Assembly (NCBI RefSeq): GCF_042667405.1
Contig: NZ_JBHVAL010000005.1
Location: 124,001 to 188,000 of the forward strand
DNA from: Arthrobacter sp042667405
GTDB taxonomy: Bacteria > Actinomycetota > Actinomycetes > Actinomycetales > Micrococcaceae
Reading direction: 5' to 3'
DNA: 64,000 nt
The translations under genes were made by a program, and so were the position numbers. Below, in pieces: positions 35,660 through 43,062 of this stretch. Each line of letters starts with the position of its first letter. The first letter of the stretch is position 1. Below the pieces are notes generated by a model. It ran no database searches and had not been told where the DNA came from. It was given only the letters and a program-made list of their open reading frames with translations.

Positions 35660-36033
35660 ATTCCTTCTCCTTTCCTTGCCGCGGCACCTGCTGTGCCTGG
35701 TCCGATACTCCTGCTGTTGGTCCGTGTGTGCACACACCAAAGTGAGTGCCGAACGGCCCTTCCACTTCCCGATACTACTGGGACTGACTGGGAATGACCT
35801 TAATCCACAACGCCTTATGCCCCGGAAAAGTTCGACTCTGGCCCTTGCTGGCGGGGCTCCCGGGGGTTGAAAAAACCTTGAGTTTCCGCGGATTCATGGG
35901 TTTTTCGCTCCATACAAAGGCAGGGCATCCGGCTCGATTGGTGTTTTGCTCCGGATGTCCGTTATGCTTGATCTCGCTGCTTTTGAAGGAAACGAAGCTG
36001 GGAGACCAGTGGAAGCCCGGAAAAAGAAGTTGC
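35660..36033. promoter_or_regulatory. fhaA / tRNA-Leu divergent intergenic region
   Basis: A 374-base gap holding the promoters of the wall-signalling operon (minus strand) and of tRNA-Leu (plus strand). For tRNA-Leu, TTGGTG at 35938-35943 and TATGCT at 35963-35968 are the best pair, but the spacing of 19 is long. For fhaA no convincing pair was found by eye. No open frame here looks real. Confidence 0.45.
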
Positions 36034-36116
36034 GCGCGAGTGGCGGAACGGCAGACGCGCTGGCTTCAGGTGCCAGTATCCGAAAGGGTGTGGGGGTTCA
36101 AATCCCCCCTCGCGCA
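36034..36116 (+). tRNA. tRNA-Leu (CAG)
   Basis: An 83-base class II tRNA with a long variable arm (ATCCGAAAGGGT region). The acceptor arms GCGCGAG and CTCGCGC pair; the anticodon stem is CTGGC/GCCAG with anticodon CAG at 36067-36069. The T arm is GGGGG-TTCAAAT-CCCCC. No CCA is encoded. A leucine tRNA also lies at this locus in mycobacteria (leuT). Confidence 0.98.
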
Positions 36117-36125
36117 CGCAAAGGA

Positions 36126-36157
36126 AAGCCCCCGATCTACGGATCGGGGGCTTTTTT
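36126..36157 (+). terminator. intrinsic terminator after tRNA-Leu
   Basis: A 12-bp perfect stem (AAGCCCCCGATC at 36126-36137, complement 36142-36153) with a TACG tetraloop and a run of six T at 36152-36157. Confidence 0.95.
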
Positions 36158-36171
36158 GTTGCCCGCCCGTA

Positions 36172-36237
36172 CCCAACTGAGTAACAGCACATGTCGCAAT
36201 GAGCACTCATTGCGACGCTTACTGTCACCTAGTTGGG
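36172..36237. repeat. intergenic inverted repeat, family copy 1
   Basis: A 66-base hairpin. The outer arm CCCAACTGAGTAACAGCA pairs with TACTGTCACCTAGTTGGG, with a perfect GTCGCAATGAG/CTCATTGCGAC core. The outer arms match those of the element at 60638-60703, so both belong to one repeat family placed at gene 3' ends. Confidence 0.8.
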
Positions 36238-36252
36238 TGGTGGGCCGGGAGG

Positions 36253-36951
36253 TTAGCCGCGCGCAGAACCTGTGAGCCGGCGTCGTGAGTTGCTGAGGTG
36301 GAGGCGCATGGCCGCCGCGGCAGCCAGGGGATCGCTCTCCGCAATGGCTGCGTATATAGAGGAATGCTCGTGGATCACCTGGTCGAAGCGGTCGCGGCTT
36401 TCCTGGTCATCTCCGGCGACGAGACGCGGGCGGGGCATGGCGATCATGGTTTGGCCGAGCGCGGTAATGCAGTCCGTATAAAAGGGATTGCCGGAGGCGG
36501 CTGCGACGGCACGGTGGAATTCGAAATCCGCCTTCATGGCGTGGGCCGGGTGGGCGACCTTCGCAGTGAACTGTTCCAAGGCCCCGTGGACGGCTTTGAG
36601 TTGCCGTTCGCTATGGTTCCTGGCCGCAAGTGCCGCGGCCTCAGTTTCGACGCCGATGCGGAAGTCCAGCATCTGCAGCCGTTCCTCCATGCTGGACACC
36701 GGCCGTGTTCCAGGCGCTTGCGTGGGGCCCTCCGCGGGAGGAGTCAGCGCGAAGCTGCCCCGCCCGCGTTCGGTTTCCACAAGGCCCTCGGCCTGCAAAC
36801 GCGTCAGCGCGGAGCGGACTACAGTCCTGCTCACCCCGAATTCGCCGATGAGCGTGTTTTCGCTGGGGAGCTTCTCACCCGGCTGGATGACGCCGTCGAC
36901 GATGCGGTTGCGGAGGTCGGCGGCGAGATCCGCAGTCAGGTTTCGGCTCAT
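36253..36951 (-). CDS. GntR-family transcriptional regulator (FadR/FCD type)
   Basis: 232 residues from the ATG at 36951; 16 more codons upstream overlap the end of the dehydratase gene. The winged helix spans residues 1-70 (VDGVIQPGEKLPSENTLIGE, FGVSRTVVRSALTRLQAEGL). The FCD effector domain has the metal-binding His/Asp pattern (DFEFHRAVAAASGNPFY, HEHSSIYAAI). It lies directly downstream of the enolase-family sugar acid dehydratase and is likely its regulator; a dyad candidate sits upstream of that gene. Effector: a sugar acid such as galactarate, by inference. Confidence 0.92.
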   Translation of the reverse strand: MSRNLTADLAADLRNRIVDGVIQPGEKLPSENTLIGEFGVSRTVVRSALTRLQAEGLVETERGRGSFALTPPAEGPTQAPGTRPVSSMEERLQMLDFRIGVETEAAALAARNHSERQLKAVHGALEQFTAKVAHPAHAMKADFEFHRAVAAASGNPFYTDCITALGQTMIAMPRPRLVAGDDQESRDRFDQVIHEHSSIYAAIAESDPLAAAAAMRLHLSNSRRRLTGSARG

Positions 36952-36961
36952 GGATTCCAGA

Positions 36962-38089
36962 TTACGCGCCGAACTCCACCGATTCGGTGGTCCACGCACG
37001 TGCCTGATCGCTCAAGGTGACGCCAAGTCCAGGGCGGTCCGGGACGATCATGCGGCCATTCTTGGTTTCCAATCGTTCCTCGAAGAGCGGGTCCAACCAG
37101 TCGAAGTGCTCCACCCAGGGTTCACGCGGGTAGGCGGCCGCCAGATGCAGGTGGATTTCCATGGCGAAATGCGGCGCCAAGCCAAGTCCTCGTTCATCAG
37201 CCAAGGCCGCGAGGCGCAGGAACTGGGTGATGCCACCGACGCGCGGGGCGTCAGGCTGGATGATGTCGCAGCTGTTGGCGTTGATGAGGCCCTTGTGTTC
37301 GGCGACGGAGGCGAGCATCTCACCCGTGGCGATGGGCGTGTCCAACACCTGAGCGAGGTGTGCGTGGCCTTCGAAGTCGTACGCATCCAGGGGTTCTTCG
37401 ATCCAGATGAGGTTGAACTCTTCCAGTTGGCGGCCCATGCGCAGGGCGGTTGCGCGGTCCCATTGCTGGTTGGCGTCCACCATGAGCGGCACGTCCCAGC
37501 CGATATGCTCGCGGATCCCCGCAACACGGCGGAGGTCTTCCTTGGAATCTGGCAGGCCAACCTTGACCTTGATCCCGCCGATGCCCTCTTCGATTGACTG
37601 TGTGGCGCGGGCCTTGACCTCCTCGAGGGTGGCGTTGAGGAAGCCCCCGGAGGTGTTGTAGGTCTGGACGGAGTCGCGGTAGGAGCCCAGGAGCTTGGCC
37701 AGGGGGAGCCCTGCGCGCTTGGCTTTGAGGTCGTAGAGCGCAATGTCGACGGCGGCCAACGCCTGTGTTGCCACGCCTGACCTTCCGACGGACGCACCGG
37801 CCCACAGGAGCTTGGTGTAGATCTTGCCGATGTCGTTGGGGTCCTCGCCGATGATGCCCTCCGCGACTTCCTTGGCATGGGCGTACTGCGCGGGTCCGCC
37901 GGCTCGCTTGGAGTAGCTGAAACCCACGCCGCTGTGGCCCTGTTCGGTTGTTATCTCGGCGAACAGGAAAACAACCTCGGTCATCGGCTTCTGGCGTCCG
38001 GTGAAGACTTTGGCATCGCTGATGGGTACGGCAAGGGGCAAACGCGCGGTGGACAGTTTCACGTGCCGGATGAGGTCGACGGTGCTCAC
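36962..38089 (-). CDS. enolase-superfamily sugar acid dehydratase (talarate/galactarate type)
   Basis: 375 residues from a GTG at 38089 with AGGAG upstream. The enolase capping domain is followed by the barrel with the KxK catalytic pair (GGIKVKVG), metal ligands in LMVDANQQWDRA, WIEEPLDAYD and IATGEMLAS, and the His-containing APHFAMEIHLHLAAAYP. This pattern resembles L-talarate/galactarate dehydratases of the mandelate racemase group. It probably dehydrates a hexarate as the first catabolic step. No transporter or aldolase gene is adjacent. The gene is followed by its GntR regulator. Confidence 0.85.
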   Translation of the reverse strand: MSTVDLIRHVKLSTARLPLAVPISDAKVFTGRQKPMTEVVFLFAEITTEQGHSGVGFSYSKRAGGPAQYAHAKEVAEGIIGEDPNDIGKIYTKLLWAGASVGRSGVATQALAAVDIALYDLKAKRAGLPLAKLLGSYRDSVQTYNTSGGFLNATLEEVKARATQSIEEGIGGIKVKVGLPDSKEDLRRVAGIREHIGWDVPLMVDANQQWDRATALRMGRQLEEFNLIWIEEPLDAYDFEGHAHLAQVLDTPIATGEMLASVAEHKGLINANSCDIIQPDAPRVGGITQFLRLAALADERGLGLAPHFAMEIHLHLAAAYPREPWVEHFDWLDPLFEERLETKNGRMIVPDRPGLGVTLSDQARAWTTESVEFGA

Positions 38090-38095
38090 GGGGTC

Positions 38096-38135
38096 TCCTA
38101 AGTAGTTTTACTTAGGATACAAGTTAGATACTTGT
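38096..38135 (-). promoter_or_regulatory. operator candidates upstream of the dehydratase gene
   Basis: Two dyads just upstream of the dehydratase start: TCCTAAGTA / TACTTAGGA at 38096-38104 and 38109-38117 (9-bp perfect arms, 4-base spacer), and ACAAGT / ACTTGT at 38119-38124 and 38130-38135. The AT-rich composition contrasts with the surrounding GC-rich DNA. The first dyad overlaps the ribosome binding site. FCD-type GntR regulators often bind such short dyads. Confidence 0.65.
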
Positions 38136-38203
38136 TCTACAAGAAGTAAGGTCTCCGGAGGAGCCCGCCGTAGGGCCATTTGGCCTGCCGGCGGGCTGAT
38201 CCG

Positions 38204-39070
38204 TCAGCCGCGTTCCACCGGGAGCCACAGTTCGCAGCTCGCAGTGCTGAAGTCGGCAGCGCGGTCGAGGACTGCCACAATCGCTGGGCCCGGGCGGAGC
38301 CGCCACGGGTTGGAGGGGAACCAATCGGTGGCAGTTGAAGCCCACGTGGACTGAAGAACCTCCGGGTAAGCCCCTTTGGCATGGAACACCGCCCAGATGC
38401 CGGCGGGGACCTCAATCGCGTCGAGATCCTGGGGCACGGGTGTCGTTTCGGTGACGGCGACCCCATGAAGGTAGGTCAGCTCGCTGCCCTCCGTATAGTC
38501 CGGGTCTACGTCGGCGCTCACCTGGAGAAGGCCAACGGGGTCGGTGTTGCTCAATTCCTTGAGCCGCGCGTGCTCTGTTACTGGCAGTGAGGCGATGTGT
38601 GCCTGGATGTGCGGGTTTGGGCCGTTGTGTATAAGCGGTACGCGTGCCGAACGACCGATGAGCTTGAATGCTGGCCGGTCTGCGATGCGAGTGTCCATCG
38701 TGGTGTTCCCTTCTACGGTCAGGCGGAACCTGAGCTGCGGTTGTGTGCGAAGGGGGCCGCCGTTCCGGCGCACGTCGCTCGGACCGACGCCGTGTACTGA
38801 CCGGAATGCCCGGCTAAAAGCCTCCGTGGAGCCGTAGCCATACCGCACCGCGATAGCCAGCAGGTCGCCCGTCCCGAGAACGTCCGTTGCAGCCACGGTC
38901 ATTCGGCGCCTGCGGACGTACTCGGAGAGCGGCATGCCCGCCAGCGATGAGAACATTCGGCGGAGGTGGTACTCCGTCATGCCGAGCCTGACCGCCAAGT
39001 CATCAACAATGATCTCCTCGGTGAGGTGACCATCAATAAAATCGACGAGTTGGTTTAGAGCTGAGATCAC
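38204..39070 (-). CDS. AraC-family regulator with C-terminal GyrI-like effector domain
   Basis: 288 residues from a GTG at 39070, with GGGAG six bases upstream. The N-terminal AraC helix-turn-helix pair spans residues 1-100 (VDDLAVRLGMTEYHLRRMFS, YGYGSTEAFSRAFRSVHG). The GyrI-like domain follows (RPAFKLIGRSARVPLIHNGP, VGLLQVSADVDPDYTEGSEL, PAGIWAVFHAKGAYPEVL). These Rob/BmrR-like proteins sense hydrophobic or cationic drugs and activate efflux or detoxification genes. No target gene lies directly next to it. Confidence 0.92.
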   Translation of the reverse strand: MISALNQLVDFIDGHLTEEIIVDDLAVRLGMTEYHLRRMFSSLAGMPLSEYVRRRRMTVAATDVLGTGDLLAIAVRYGYGSTEAFSRAFRSVHGVGPSDVRRNGGPLRTQPQLRFRLTVEGNTTMDTRIADRPAFKLIGRSARVPLIHNGPNPHIQAHIASLPVTEHARLKELSNTDPVGLLQVSADVDPDYTEGSELTYLHGVAVTETTPVPQDLDAIEVPAGIWAVFHAKGAYPEVLQSTWASTATDWFPSNPWRLRPGPAIVAVLDRAADFSTASCELWLPVERG

Positions 39071-39263
39071 GGTTCTCCCTTCAACTACAAGCCTGCTCGT
39101 CCGGTGCACCCCGAACCCTACTATCGCGGTCCGATTCGATCGCCGCTCATCTTGCAGCGCACCCCTTTGCCGCTCCTCCGCGGGCATGGAGTGACTGGTT
39201 CCGAAGGGTTCCAATTCCTTTGAGCTCGTACACCCCCGCTGTGACAGTTCCCGGTGGGAGTGT

Positions 39264-39761
39264 TCACCACTTGGCATCAGGGAAGTTCGGTGGGGTGATT
39301 TCCACCCCTGCTTCCTTATGGTCTGTGAAGTAGCGCCTGGCTGCTTCGTCGTCCGCGGAAGTCTGGGGTTTCGGTAGGCCCTTCAGTTTGCGCGCCTTCC
39401 GTGCTTTCCGTTCATCCCTGGCTCCTTTGAAGCATACATAAGGAGCCGCAGCGAATAAGGGGGTGCAGACCAGGCCGAAGATCATTACGATCCAATTCAG
39501 GCTGACGATGGCCGCGATAAGCATGATGAAGCTGCCGACCGCGGCCGGGACCATGATGATCGCAAGGATGAACTGCACCACCAATGAACGTACCGTGTAG
39601 TTGCCGCCGTTGGGCAGGGAGCCTCCCATGCCCCACTCATCCCGGGTATAGGCGTACATGCGCTTGTCACCGCCCCATGCGTAGTAGTAAGTGCGTTCCG
39701 GTGGAAGGATAAACTCCGGCCTGTCGTTCACAGTTCTTCCAGGGTCACGGTCCAACGTCAT
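39264..39761 (-). CDS. hypothetical two-span membrane protein
   Basis: 165 residues, ATG at 39761. A cytoplasmic Arg/Tyr-rich head (TYYYAWGGDKRMYAYTRDEW) precedes two hydrophobic segments (LVVQFILAIIMVPAAVGSFI and LNWIVMIFGLVCTPLFAAAP). A basic stretch (KGARDERKARKARKLKG) and a polar tail ending PPNFPDAKW follow. No known domain is recognised. It appears to be a stand-alone gene on the minus strand between the AraC regulator and a small membrane protein. Confidence 0.7.
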   Translation of the reverse strand: MTLDRDPGRTVNDRPEFILPPERTYYYAWGGDKRMYAYTRDEWGMGGSLPNGGNYTVRSLVVQFILAIIMVPAAVGSFIMLIAAIVSLNWIVMIFGLVCTPLFAAAPYVCFKGARDERKARKARKLKGLPKPQTSADDEAARRYFTDHKEAGVEITPPNFPDAKW

Positions 39762-39888
39762 GGGGCAATTTCACCTTAATGTGGCGCTTGGTCTGGGTTT
39801 GCACGTTAGTCCAAGCCCCTAAATTTAATTCGGGTACCCGACTGCGGCTCTCGCCTTGAGCGAGTCAGCACAATTGGCAGGAGTTGGG

Positions 39889-40224
39889 TCAGGAACGCCT
39901 GAGGTGGAAGGTGGCACCCTTTCTATTCAGCTGCCAGATAGTTACGGTCCCGTCCGAGTGGAGGCCAGGCACAGTCTTCTTGACGTCGAGGACATTGAGT
40001 CCTTCGGGAAACTCGCTGCGCGTCCGCAGCATGAATTCCACAGGGAACCTTTCATTCACAGCATTCCTAAGCCGTCGCCGCCTCTTTGCAGTGATGAGCG
40101 CTACCACTGCCCACGTGATGTAAGGCAGGAGTACAAGCCAGCCTCCTGGACCGTCATTCCAGAGTTGACCGAAGGCTATACGGCAGACAACGAAGACAAG
40201 GGCGGCAACAATAACGGCACGCAT
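39889..40224 (-). CDS. hypothetical small membrane protein
   Basis: 111 residues from the ATG at 40224, which begins one codon after the EamA stop, with GGAAG upstream. A signal-like hydrophobic segment (VIVAALVFVVCRIAFGQLW) and a second span (WLVLLPYITWAVVALI) are followed by a basic patch (KRRRRLRN) and a soluble tail of about 55 residues. I recognise no domain. It is probably the last gene of the unit XRE-cupin regulator, EamA, this gene. Confidence 0.65.
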   Translation of the reverse strand: MRAVIVAALVFVVCRIAFGQLWNDGPGGWLVLLPYITWAVVALITAKRRRRLRNAVNERFPVEFMLRTRSEFPEGLNVLDVKKTVPGLHSDGTVTIWQLNRKGATFHLRRS

Positions 40225-40227
40225 CAA

Positions 40228-41163
40228 CTAGCTTCCAACGCGTCCCTCTCCGTTCCTCACGCCACCAGGGGCCGCCGGCACATCCGTCGTGACCACCGGC
40301 GTCGAAGCTCGCTTGCCGCCCTGCTGCGCCGCAGTCCCCGCCGCGACCACCAGCGCAATCCCAAAAAGCTGCATCAGCGTGGGCGATTGCGCCAGCACCA
40401 GCAACCCGATCAGTACGCCGAACGCAGGCTCAATCGAGAGCAGCGTGCCAAAAGCCGTGTGGGTCATGCGCCGCAAAGCCAGCATCTCCAAACCAAAGGC
40501 GATCACCGGAGTAATCAGCGCGATTCCCGCGGCCATCGGCAGGACCCACCACTCAAGCGTGCCACCGAGCACCTGCGGCAATCCAAAAGGCAGGGTGGCC
40601 AACGCGGCAACCGGAATGGTGAGCGACAGGCCGCTGATACCCGAGAACCGGTCGCCCACATGCTGCGTCAGCACGTTATAAAGACCCCAGCAAACGCCGG
40701 CCGCCAAGGCGAATCCCACTCCAATCAGGTCGATGGTCCCATGCCAAGGTTCGGTCAGCAGTACCACGCCGATGAAGGCCAGCAGCGGCCACACCAGCGC
40801 CTTCCGGCGATGGCTCATGATGCCGGCTACTGCGAGGGGGCCGAGGAATTCGATCGCGACGGCGGTCCCCAGCGGGATGCGCTCGACGGCCGCAAGGAAG
40901 AACGTGGTCATGAAACCCGTGACCACTCCGAGGGCTATCAACGCCGGAAGATCCCTACGGCGCAAAGAGCGGATGGCCGGCCGGCTGACCATCCACAGGA
41001 AGACGACTCCAAAGCACATGCGCAGCCACGCTGTACCTGCCGGACCGACCTGAGCGATCACGGCAACCGACAGGGCGTTGGACAGCTGGATGGCCATCAT
41101 CGCGGCAACAGCCATGGACCAGGGCGGAAGTCCGCCAATTGCTCCGGACAGGCGGTTACGCAT
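40228..41163 (-). CDS. EamA-family exporter (RhtA-like)
   Basis: 311 residues from the ATG at 41163, which overlaps the stop of the upstream regulator. Ten membrane spans in two EamA repeats, including WSMAVAAMMAIQLSNALSV, WLRMCFGVVFLWMV and the conserved second-half signature GVCWGLYNVLTQHVG. The pattern is closest to RhtA-type threonine/homoserine exporters. The substrate is likely an amino acid. Translational coupling to an XRE-cupin regulator suggests that the regulator senses the exported compound. Confidence 0.88.
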   Translation of the reverse strand: MRNRLSGAIGGLPPWSMAVAAMMAIQLSNALSVAVIAQVGPAGTAWLRMCFGVVFLWMVSRPAIRSLRRRDLPALIALGVVTGFMTTFFLAAVERIPLGTAVAIEFLGPLAVAGIMSHRRKALVWPLLAFIGVVLLTEPWHGTIDLIGVGFALAAGVCWGLYNVLTQHVGDRFSGISGLSLTIPVAALATLPFGLPQVLGGTLEWWVLPMAAGIALITPVIAFGLEMLALRRMTHTAFGTLLSIEPAFGVLIGLLVLAQSPTLMQLFGIALVVAAGTAAQQGGKRASTPVVTTDVPAAPGGVRNGEGRVGS

Positions 41164-41761
41164 TCGGAGCCTCCGTTCGGTGTCCCGCACCGACACCAGG
41201 CTCAAAGACCGCCAAAGTAAAGCGGGCAGGAGATATGCCGGAGTTGGCATATGAATGGGGTACATCGCTGCGGAAGGTGAGGGCGTCGCCAACATTGAGC
41301 TCGTAGCTCTCTGCCTCGACCTCTATCCAGAGGACACCTTCCTGGACCTGCAGCAGCTCGCGGGTACCGGCGGAGTGTGCCTCACTCGCGTGAAGCTCCC
41401 CTGGTGCCAGCGTCCAGTCCCACAGCTCGACGACGTCGGGAGACTCAGTGCCCGCGACCAGTACGCCGCGGCCCCCTGAGGGGCCGGTCCAGAGCAGCGC
41501 CCCTTCACCTGAACGGGTGATTCGGGCAGCCCGGGGTGCCGGCGGTTCGACGAGGGCGGGCAAACCCACTCCCAGGGCGTCACTGATCCGAAGGAGGGTC
41601 CCGATGCTCGGATTCACGCCGCCCTGCTCTACGTTGACCAGCATCCTGCGGCTCACGCCGGCGAGTTCAGCCAACCTGTCGAGCGTCCAGTCGCGGCCTT
41701 TGCGTTCTTGCTTGACGCGCTCCCCGATAGCGCGCGCCAAACTCTCTGCACTGTCTTCCAT
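41156..41761 (-). CDS. XRE-family regulator with C-terminal cupin domain
   Basis: 201 residues, ATG at 41761. The helix-turn-helix (WTLDRLAELAGVSRRMLVNV) occupies residues 15-70. The cupin sensor (ELHASEAHSAGTRELLQVQ, VGDALTFRSDVPHSYAN) occupies 90-190. A perfect 20-bp palindrome ends directly before the start codon, so it most likely represses itself and the coupled exporter gene. The -10 candidate in the palindrome would start the mRNA at or next to the A of the start codon, that is, a leaderless transcript. Confidence 0.93.
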   Translation of the reverse strand: MEDSAESLARAIGERVKQERKGRDWTLDRLAELAGVSRRMLVNVEQGGVNPSIGTLLRISDALGVGLPALVEPPAPRAARITRSGEGALLWTGPSGGRGVLVAGTESPDVVELWDWTLAPGELHASEAHSAGTRELLQVQEGVLWIEVEAESYELNVGDALTFRSDVPHSYANSGISPARFTLAVFEPGVGAGHRTEAPNA

Positions 41762-41762
41762 A

Positions 41763-41802
41763 TAGTGCAGTATACTGCACTACTTTGGCACCTGCGTGCC
41801 AA
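41763..41802 (-). promoter_or_regulatory. operator/promoter of the XRE-cupin and exporter unit
   Basis: A perfect 20-bp palindrome at 41763-41782 (TAGTGCAGTA then TACTGCACTA). On the minus strand it contains TATACT at 41774-41769 as a -10 box. A second dyad TTGGCAC-CTGC-GTGCCAA lies at 41785-41802. Repressor bound at the palindrome would block RNA polymerase directly. Confidence 0.8.
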
Positions 41803-41809
41803 TGGACTC

Positions 41810-42232
41810 TCAGTTGATGATTTCTGCCCGCTCATCAGCCTGGATTGCAGCAAGCCGCTCCCGCCACATCTCAAGTGCTTCGGGGGTAAGTCGGGTCCAG
41901 TCGGTGACTTCTTCAACCACTCTGAGCGGAAAGGTGCTGCGGTAGGAGCGCGTGGGATTGCCGGGGAACTTCTTGTCCGTCACGTTGGGGTCGTTCTCGT
42001 AGGGGCCCGTAGGTTCCACGCGATAGACGTGCGGCGCACCTTCGCCGGAAGTCAGTTCGACGGCGAGCTCCGCCGCCAGTCCGGCCCCGTCGCGGAGGGC
42101 GGTGAAGTAGATATGGTTCATGACGACGTCGGGCTTGTAGTTCGAGCGATAGCCCGGTGAGAGGATGTCACCCACCCGGACTTCGGCTTTCGTGCCGTGA
42201 TAAAAAGGGCCTTCATCCAGCGGTTCAGTCAT
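41810..42232 (-). CDS. arr: NAD(+)-rifampin ADP-ribosyltransferase Arr
   Basis: 140 residues, full length for Arr. Conserved stretches include FYHGTKAEVRVGDILSPGYR, YKPDVVMNHIYFTALRDGAG, the Asp of the active site in AGLAAELAVEL and RVEPTGPYENDPNVTDKKFPGN. It transfers ADP-ribose from NAD to rifampin and inactivates it. It lies between TetR and the XRE-cupin operator on the same strand. Codon use and GC content look like the neighbours, so it may be a native actinobacterial gene, not a mobile one. Confidence 0.95.
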   Translation of the reverse strand: MTEPLDEGPFYHGTKAEVRVGDILSPGYRSNYKPDVVMNHIYFTALRDGAGLAAELAVELTSGEGAPHVYRVEPTGPYENDPNVTDKKFPGNPTRSYRSTFPLRVVEEVTDWTRLTPEALEMWRERLAAIQADERAEIIN

Positions 42233-42250
42233 GGACCCAGCCTAGGCAAC

Positions 42251-42922
42251 TTACGCCCGCATCGCTCCAAAACCCGCGATCAGCGCCTCAAGTCCCAGGC
42301 TGAAGGCCGTGTCCGTCGGGCGCTCGTGGCCGGCCAAGGACAGCCGGTCGACGGCGGAGGTGAAGTTCGGGACGTCTCCGGCGAGGTCGCCGGCGTCGAA
42401 AATGTCCTCCGGCGCGGTGACGTCGTAAGCGGCCCCGAACACGAAGGCTTCCAGCGCCACAATCGCGGAGATGATGCGGTCCTCGGGGAAGCCGGCGTCG
42501 CGGAAGCCCGCCGTGACGGCCTCGTACATGGCGAGGGTCTTGGGTGCGTTGGCTACCGGCAGCACCGCGATGATGGGGATCAGGGGAGTGTGTTCTGAGA
42601 ACACGTCACGGTAGGACCACGCCCAGCGCCTTACGGCAACGTCCCATGGCTCCACTCCAAATGCCGACACGTCCACCATCGCCGCCAGATGGTCTTCCAG
42701 CAGCACCAGCACGTCGTCCTTGGAGGACACGTGGTTGTACAGGGCGGACGGTGCCACTCCCAGGGAGCGGGCCAACGCCGCCATGGTGAGTCCGTCGTAT
42801 CCCTTGCTGCTGATCAAGGTGAGCGCCGCCGTCGTAATGCCGTCCTGGTCCAGGATTGCCGCCGTTGGTCGGCCGGCGCGCCGCCGGGACGTCGCGGAGG
42901 GGGCTGGGGTTGGTGCGGGCAT
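42251..42922 (-). CDS. TetR-family regulator, probable repressor of the putrescine oxidase cluster
   Basis: 223 residues from the ATG at 42922; an ATG at 42955 is also open but lacks a ribosome binding site. The HTH is ITTAALTLISSKGYDGLTMA followed by LARSLGVAPSALYNHVSSKD. The C-terminal ligand domain matches TetR_C of the actinobacterial type (WDVAVRRWAWSYRDVF, ALEAFVFGAAYDV). It is divergent from putrescine oxidase, and a strong palindrome lies between them, so it likely represses that operon and is released by a polyamine or its product. That effector is inferred. Confidence 0.92.
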   Translation of the reverse strand: MPAPTPAPSATSRRRAGRPTAAILDQDGITTAALTLISSKGYDGLTMAALARSLGVAPSALYNHVSSKDDVLVLLEDHLAAMVDVSAFGVEPWDVAVRRWAWSYRDVFSEHTPLIPIIAVLPVANAPKTLAMYEAVTAGFRDAGFPEDRIISAIVALEAFVFGAAYDVTAPEDIFDAGDLAGDVPNFTSAVDRLSLAGHERPTDTAFSLGLEALIAGFGAMRA

Positions 42923-43002
42923 CGGGAGCCTTTCTGCTGCCTGTGTCCCCAGCATTATTCCACCGGGTCTTCCCTGTCGCTCACTCAGCCGCTACCATGG
43001 TT

Positions 43003-43025
43003 ATAAATGAATGCCATTCATTTAT
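43003..43025. promoter_or_regulatory. TetR operator between regulator and putrescine oxidase
   Basis: Perfect 10-bp arms ATAAATGAAT (43003-43012) and ATTCATTTAT (43016-43025) with a 3-base spacer. The site is AT-rich in GC-rich DNA and located in the divergent gap, 38 bases before the oxidase start. Confidence 0.82.
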
Positions 43026-43062
43026 TGGTCAGCCACCAACGGACGGCCACGGAGAGGACATC

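Noticed and set aside
39856..41220. 454-codon plus-strand frame opposite the EamA gene
   Set aside because: It is rich in Gln/Arg/His as expected for the complement of a membrane protein gene, and has no recognisable domain.
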